Of a stretch of 64,000 nucleotides of DNA, positions 62,371 through 64,000 are shown in pieces (the stretch's first letter is position 1; every line of letters begins with the position of its first letter). The stretch is from Thiomicrorhabdus sp. 6S3-12. GTDB taxonomy: Bacteria; Pseudomonadota; Gammaproteobacteria; Thiomicrospirales; Thiomicrospiraceae. Location of the stretch: assembly GCF_017571475.1 (NCBI RefSeq), contig NZ_JAGETW010000008.1, positions 1 to 64,000 on the forward strand, read 5' to 3'. The notes under the pieces were generated by a model. That model saw only the letters and a list, made by a program, of their open reading frames with translations, did not search any database and was not told where the DNA came from. Both the position numbers and the translations under genes were made by a program.

Positions 62371-63042
62371 CTATTTTTGCAGGCAGCCGTTGAGAAAAAT
62401 ATGAATTGCCTGTTTCAACGCCTGATGCAACTGTTGCTCTTCAATCGTTTCACCAAACAGTCGCGGATAAAGGAAAGGGCCTTTAATCATTTCGATAAAC
62501 TGCGAAGCCGCCAGATAAGGATCTTCGAGATCGAGTTTGCCCTTGTCTTTCATACGCTGCAGATAATCGCCAAGGATTCGAATCCCCGTCTGCGGACCGA
62601 GTTGATAAAAAATACGCTGTATCTCGCTCTGCTCAAAGTTATTTTCGGTCACGACCAGGCGGTAAATTGCAATTCCGTCCGGGGTTGAAGTCACTCTTTG
62701 CAGACATTCACCAAACCGAAACAGGTTGGTTTCAATATCATCCTGCCAGAAATCCATATGGGCAAAAGGCGTAAACAACTCATCAGTTTTGAGTTTGAAG
62801 ACCGCTTCGAAAAGCCCGAGTTTATTGCCGAAATAGCGATAGAGCGTATTCAGGGAACCTCCGGCTTCCTTGACAATCTCATTGACGCTGGTGCCTGCAT
62901 AGCCGAATGAAAAGAAATGTTTTTCCGCAACCTCAAGCAATTTTTTACGGCGCTCCAGACCGCGTTTATTGGTCGAGACTTCCGGTTTAGTCTGTTCAAC
63001 AGGTTCTTTATCGGTAGATTGATTTGCAGGATTTTGCGTCAT
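62371..63042 (-). CDS. TetR-family regulator, AcrR-like
   Basis: 223 residues with a charged N-terminal tail, then a TetR HTH: RRKKLLEVAEKHFFSFGYAG, VNEIVKEAGGSLNTLYRYFGNKLGLFEA. The C-terminal ligand-binding part is typical of efflux regulators. It is divergent from the RND adaptor gene at 63238, with 195 AT-rich bp between, where its operator should lie. I did not settle on one palindrome. Confidence 0.88.
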   Translation of the reverse strand: MTQNPANQSTDKEPVEQTKPEVSTNKRGLERRKKLLEVAEKHFFSFGYAGTSVNEIVKEAGGSLNTLYRYFGNKLGLFEAVFKLKTDELFTPFAHMDFWQDDIETNLFRFGECLQRVTSTPDGIAIYRLVVTENNFEQSEIQRIFYQLGPQTGIRILGDYLQRMKDKGKLDLEDPYLAASQFIEMIKGPFLYPRLFGETIEEQQLHQALKQAIHIFLNGCLQK

Positions 63043-63237
63043 AGATTCCCTTCAATAGCTCAAATTTTTACACCACATATTATATACATAATCCCCAAAA
63101 ATGCTTTTAAAGCGGCATTGATAAAAGAATCATACGATTTTTTTGAAATAAATGTAGTGACAATTACACTTTTATGTATAGAATATTCTTTTCGTTTAAT
63201 AATTAAAGACTTAATCACTCTTTAAGGCTGGCTCTAT

Positions 63238-64000
63238 ATGAAATACTCTCTCGCAACATCACACCGAAAATCGTTTTTACCATTGGTAATCTGCTCCTTT
63301 TTAATGCTAGGTCTGGTACACAGCAATAAAGTCATTGCTGCCGATGGCAATGCTGCTGCAGGCAAACAGGAAAGACCGCCTATGCCGGTTCAGGTTGAAA
63401 AAGTCAGCCTTCAGAATTTCCCATACAAGGCTACCTACCCTGCACAACTGGCGGCCAGTAAATCGGTTGAAGTACATGCCCGTGTCACCGGCATTATCGA
63501 AAAACAGTTCTATCAGGAAGGCCAGTTGGTCAAAGCCGGCGATAAACTGTATCAAATTGATGACCGCCGCTATGTGGCCGCAAAAGAGCAGGCGGCAGCA
63601 CTTCTGCAAAGCGCCAAGGTTCAAGTAACGCAAAGCAAAATCAATTATGACCGTGTCAAAAAGCTGCGCGAGAAACAGTCTGTCAGTATTCAGGATGTCG
63701 ATGACGCCTATACCGCATGGCAGGTTGCTCTGGCGGATCGTGACGCTGCGCAAGCCAAACTGCACAGTGCCCAGATCGAGCTGGACGATACGACAATCGA
63801 AGCGGAAATCAGCGGTGTCATCGGCCAGCGTCAGATGGATGTCGGCGACCTGATTAACCCGGAAGCCGGTGTCAGCTTGCTGAACAGCATTACTCAAACC
63901 GATCCGGTTTATGCGCATTTCTCGATTTCCGACAGTGATCGCCAGACATTTTTGGCGCAGGTGGATGCCGGTTTGGTCAAGCCTTTCGCCACGCCGCAAG
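63238..64000 (+). CDS. RND efflux membrane-fusion (adaptor) protein, 3' end outside window
   Basis: The ATG at 63238 opens a frame of about 254 codons to the window edge. The N-terminus has a signal-peptide-like stretch (about 13-38), then a short linker and the HlyD/AcrA core. That core shows PVQVEKVSLQNFPY, ARVTGIIEKQFYQEGQLVKAGD, a helical hairpin (QSKINYDRVKKLREKQS) and DDTTIEAEISGVIGQRQMDVG. It would bridge an RND pump and an outer-membrane channel. The divergent TetR gene is its likely regulator; the pump gene should follow beyond the window. Confidence 0.9.
   Translation, partial: MKYSLATSHRKSFLPLVICSFLMLGLVHSNKVIAADGNAAAGKQERPPMPVQVEKVSLQNFPYKATYPAQLAASKSVEVHARVTGIIEKQFYQEGQLVKAGDKLYQIDDRRYVAAKEQAAALLQSAKVQVTQSKINYDRVKKLREKQSVSIQDVDDAYTAWQVALADRDAAQAKLHSAQIELDDTTIEAEISGVIGQRQMDVGDLINPEAGVSLLNSITQTDPVYAHFSISDSDRQTFLAQVDAGLVKPFATPQ

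Overview
This window looks like a chromosomal segment of a gammaproteobacterium. It carries a cmoA/cmoB/cmoM tRNA-wobble set, an lplT-aas pair, trxC, yedI, ygdD and Pat/YfiQ-type genes, and a LapA-type adhesin retention module. The mixture would suit an environmental, possibly sulfur-oxidising, gammaproteobacterium, but no gene here fixes the genus and that placement is inference. No rRNA, tRNA, transposase or prophage gene was seen.

Layout. 1-3347 (minus): a giant repeat-rich surface adhesin that runs off the left edge, preceded by an unrecognised 338-residue Leu/Gly/Asp-rich protein. 3348-4298: a long AT-rich gap holding hairpins and a candidate free-standing RNA gene with its own promoter and a strong terminator. 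4299-5502 (plus): a hypothetical protein, thioredoxin 2 and a small membrane protein. 5528-12492 (minus): a complete, translationally coupled MoxR-DUF58-DUF4381-BatA-BatB/C-BatD operon, with an MFS transporter gene just upstream. A divergent ArsR-rhodanese regulator faces the transporter across an inverted-repeat operator. 14871-22559: mixed housekeeping genes (GNAT, membrane proteins, methyltransferase, YedI, HD-GYP, DUF423, NUDIX, CigR-like, parvulin, DUF302).

22590-34630 (minus) is a complete type I-C CRISPR-Cas locus: WYL regulator, a Tat-exported HIRAN protein, cas3, cas5c, cas8c (with an internal cas11c start), cas7, cas4, cas1, cas2, leader, then 40 repeats and 39 spacers. The repeat orientation places the leader beside cas2 and the oldest, degenerate repeat at 22590.

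34854-45529: a cation/proton antiporter, an MBL-fold hydrolase, then cmoB, a diguanylate cyclase, cmoA, an anchored endonuclease, a flavodoxin-like reductase and cmoM, followed by a DUF2189 protein, an ABM-domain protein and a secreted alpha/beta hydrolase. 45753-52805 (plus): a second, divergent but syntenic MoxR/Bat operon. 52815-56459: an HDAC-family deacetylase divergent from a Pat-type protein acetyltransferase, a plausible opposed acetylation pair. 56569-60044 (minus): aas and lplT for lysophospholipid recycling. 60120-62314: a LysR regulator divergent from cytochrome b561 and a YceI protein. 62371-64000: a TetR regulator divergent from the start of an RND efflux adaptor gene that runs off the right edge.

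The points most worth following up are the candidate RNA gene at 3952-4238, the WYL/Tat-HIRAN/type I-C arrangement, the internal cas11c start, the two whole Bat operons (one BatA with a Glu in place of the MIDAS Asp), and the deacetylase/acetyltransferase pair. All statements are from reading the sequence; no database search or folding calculation was run.
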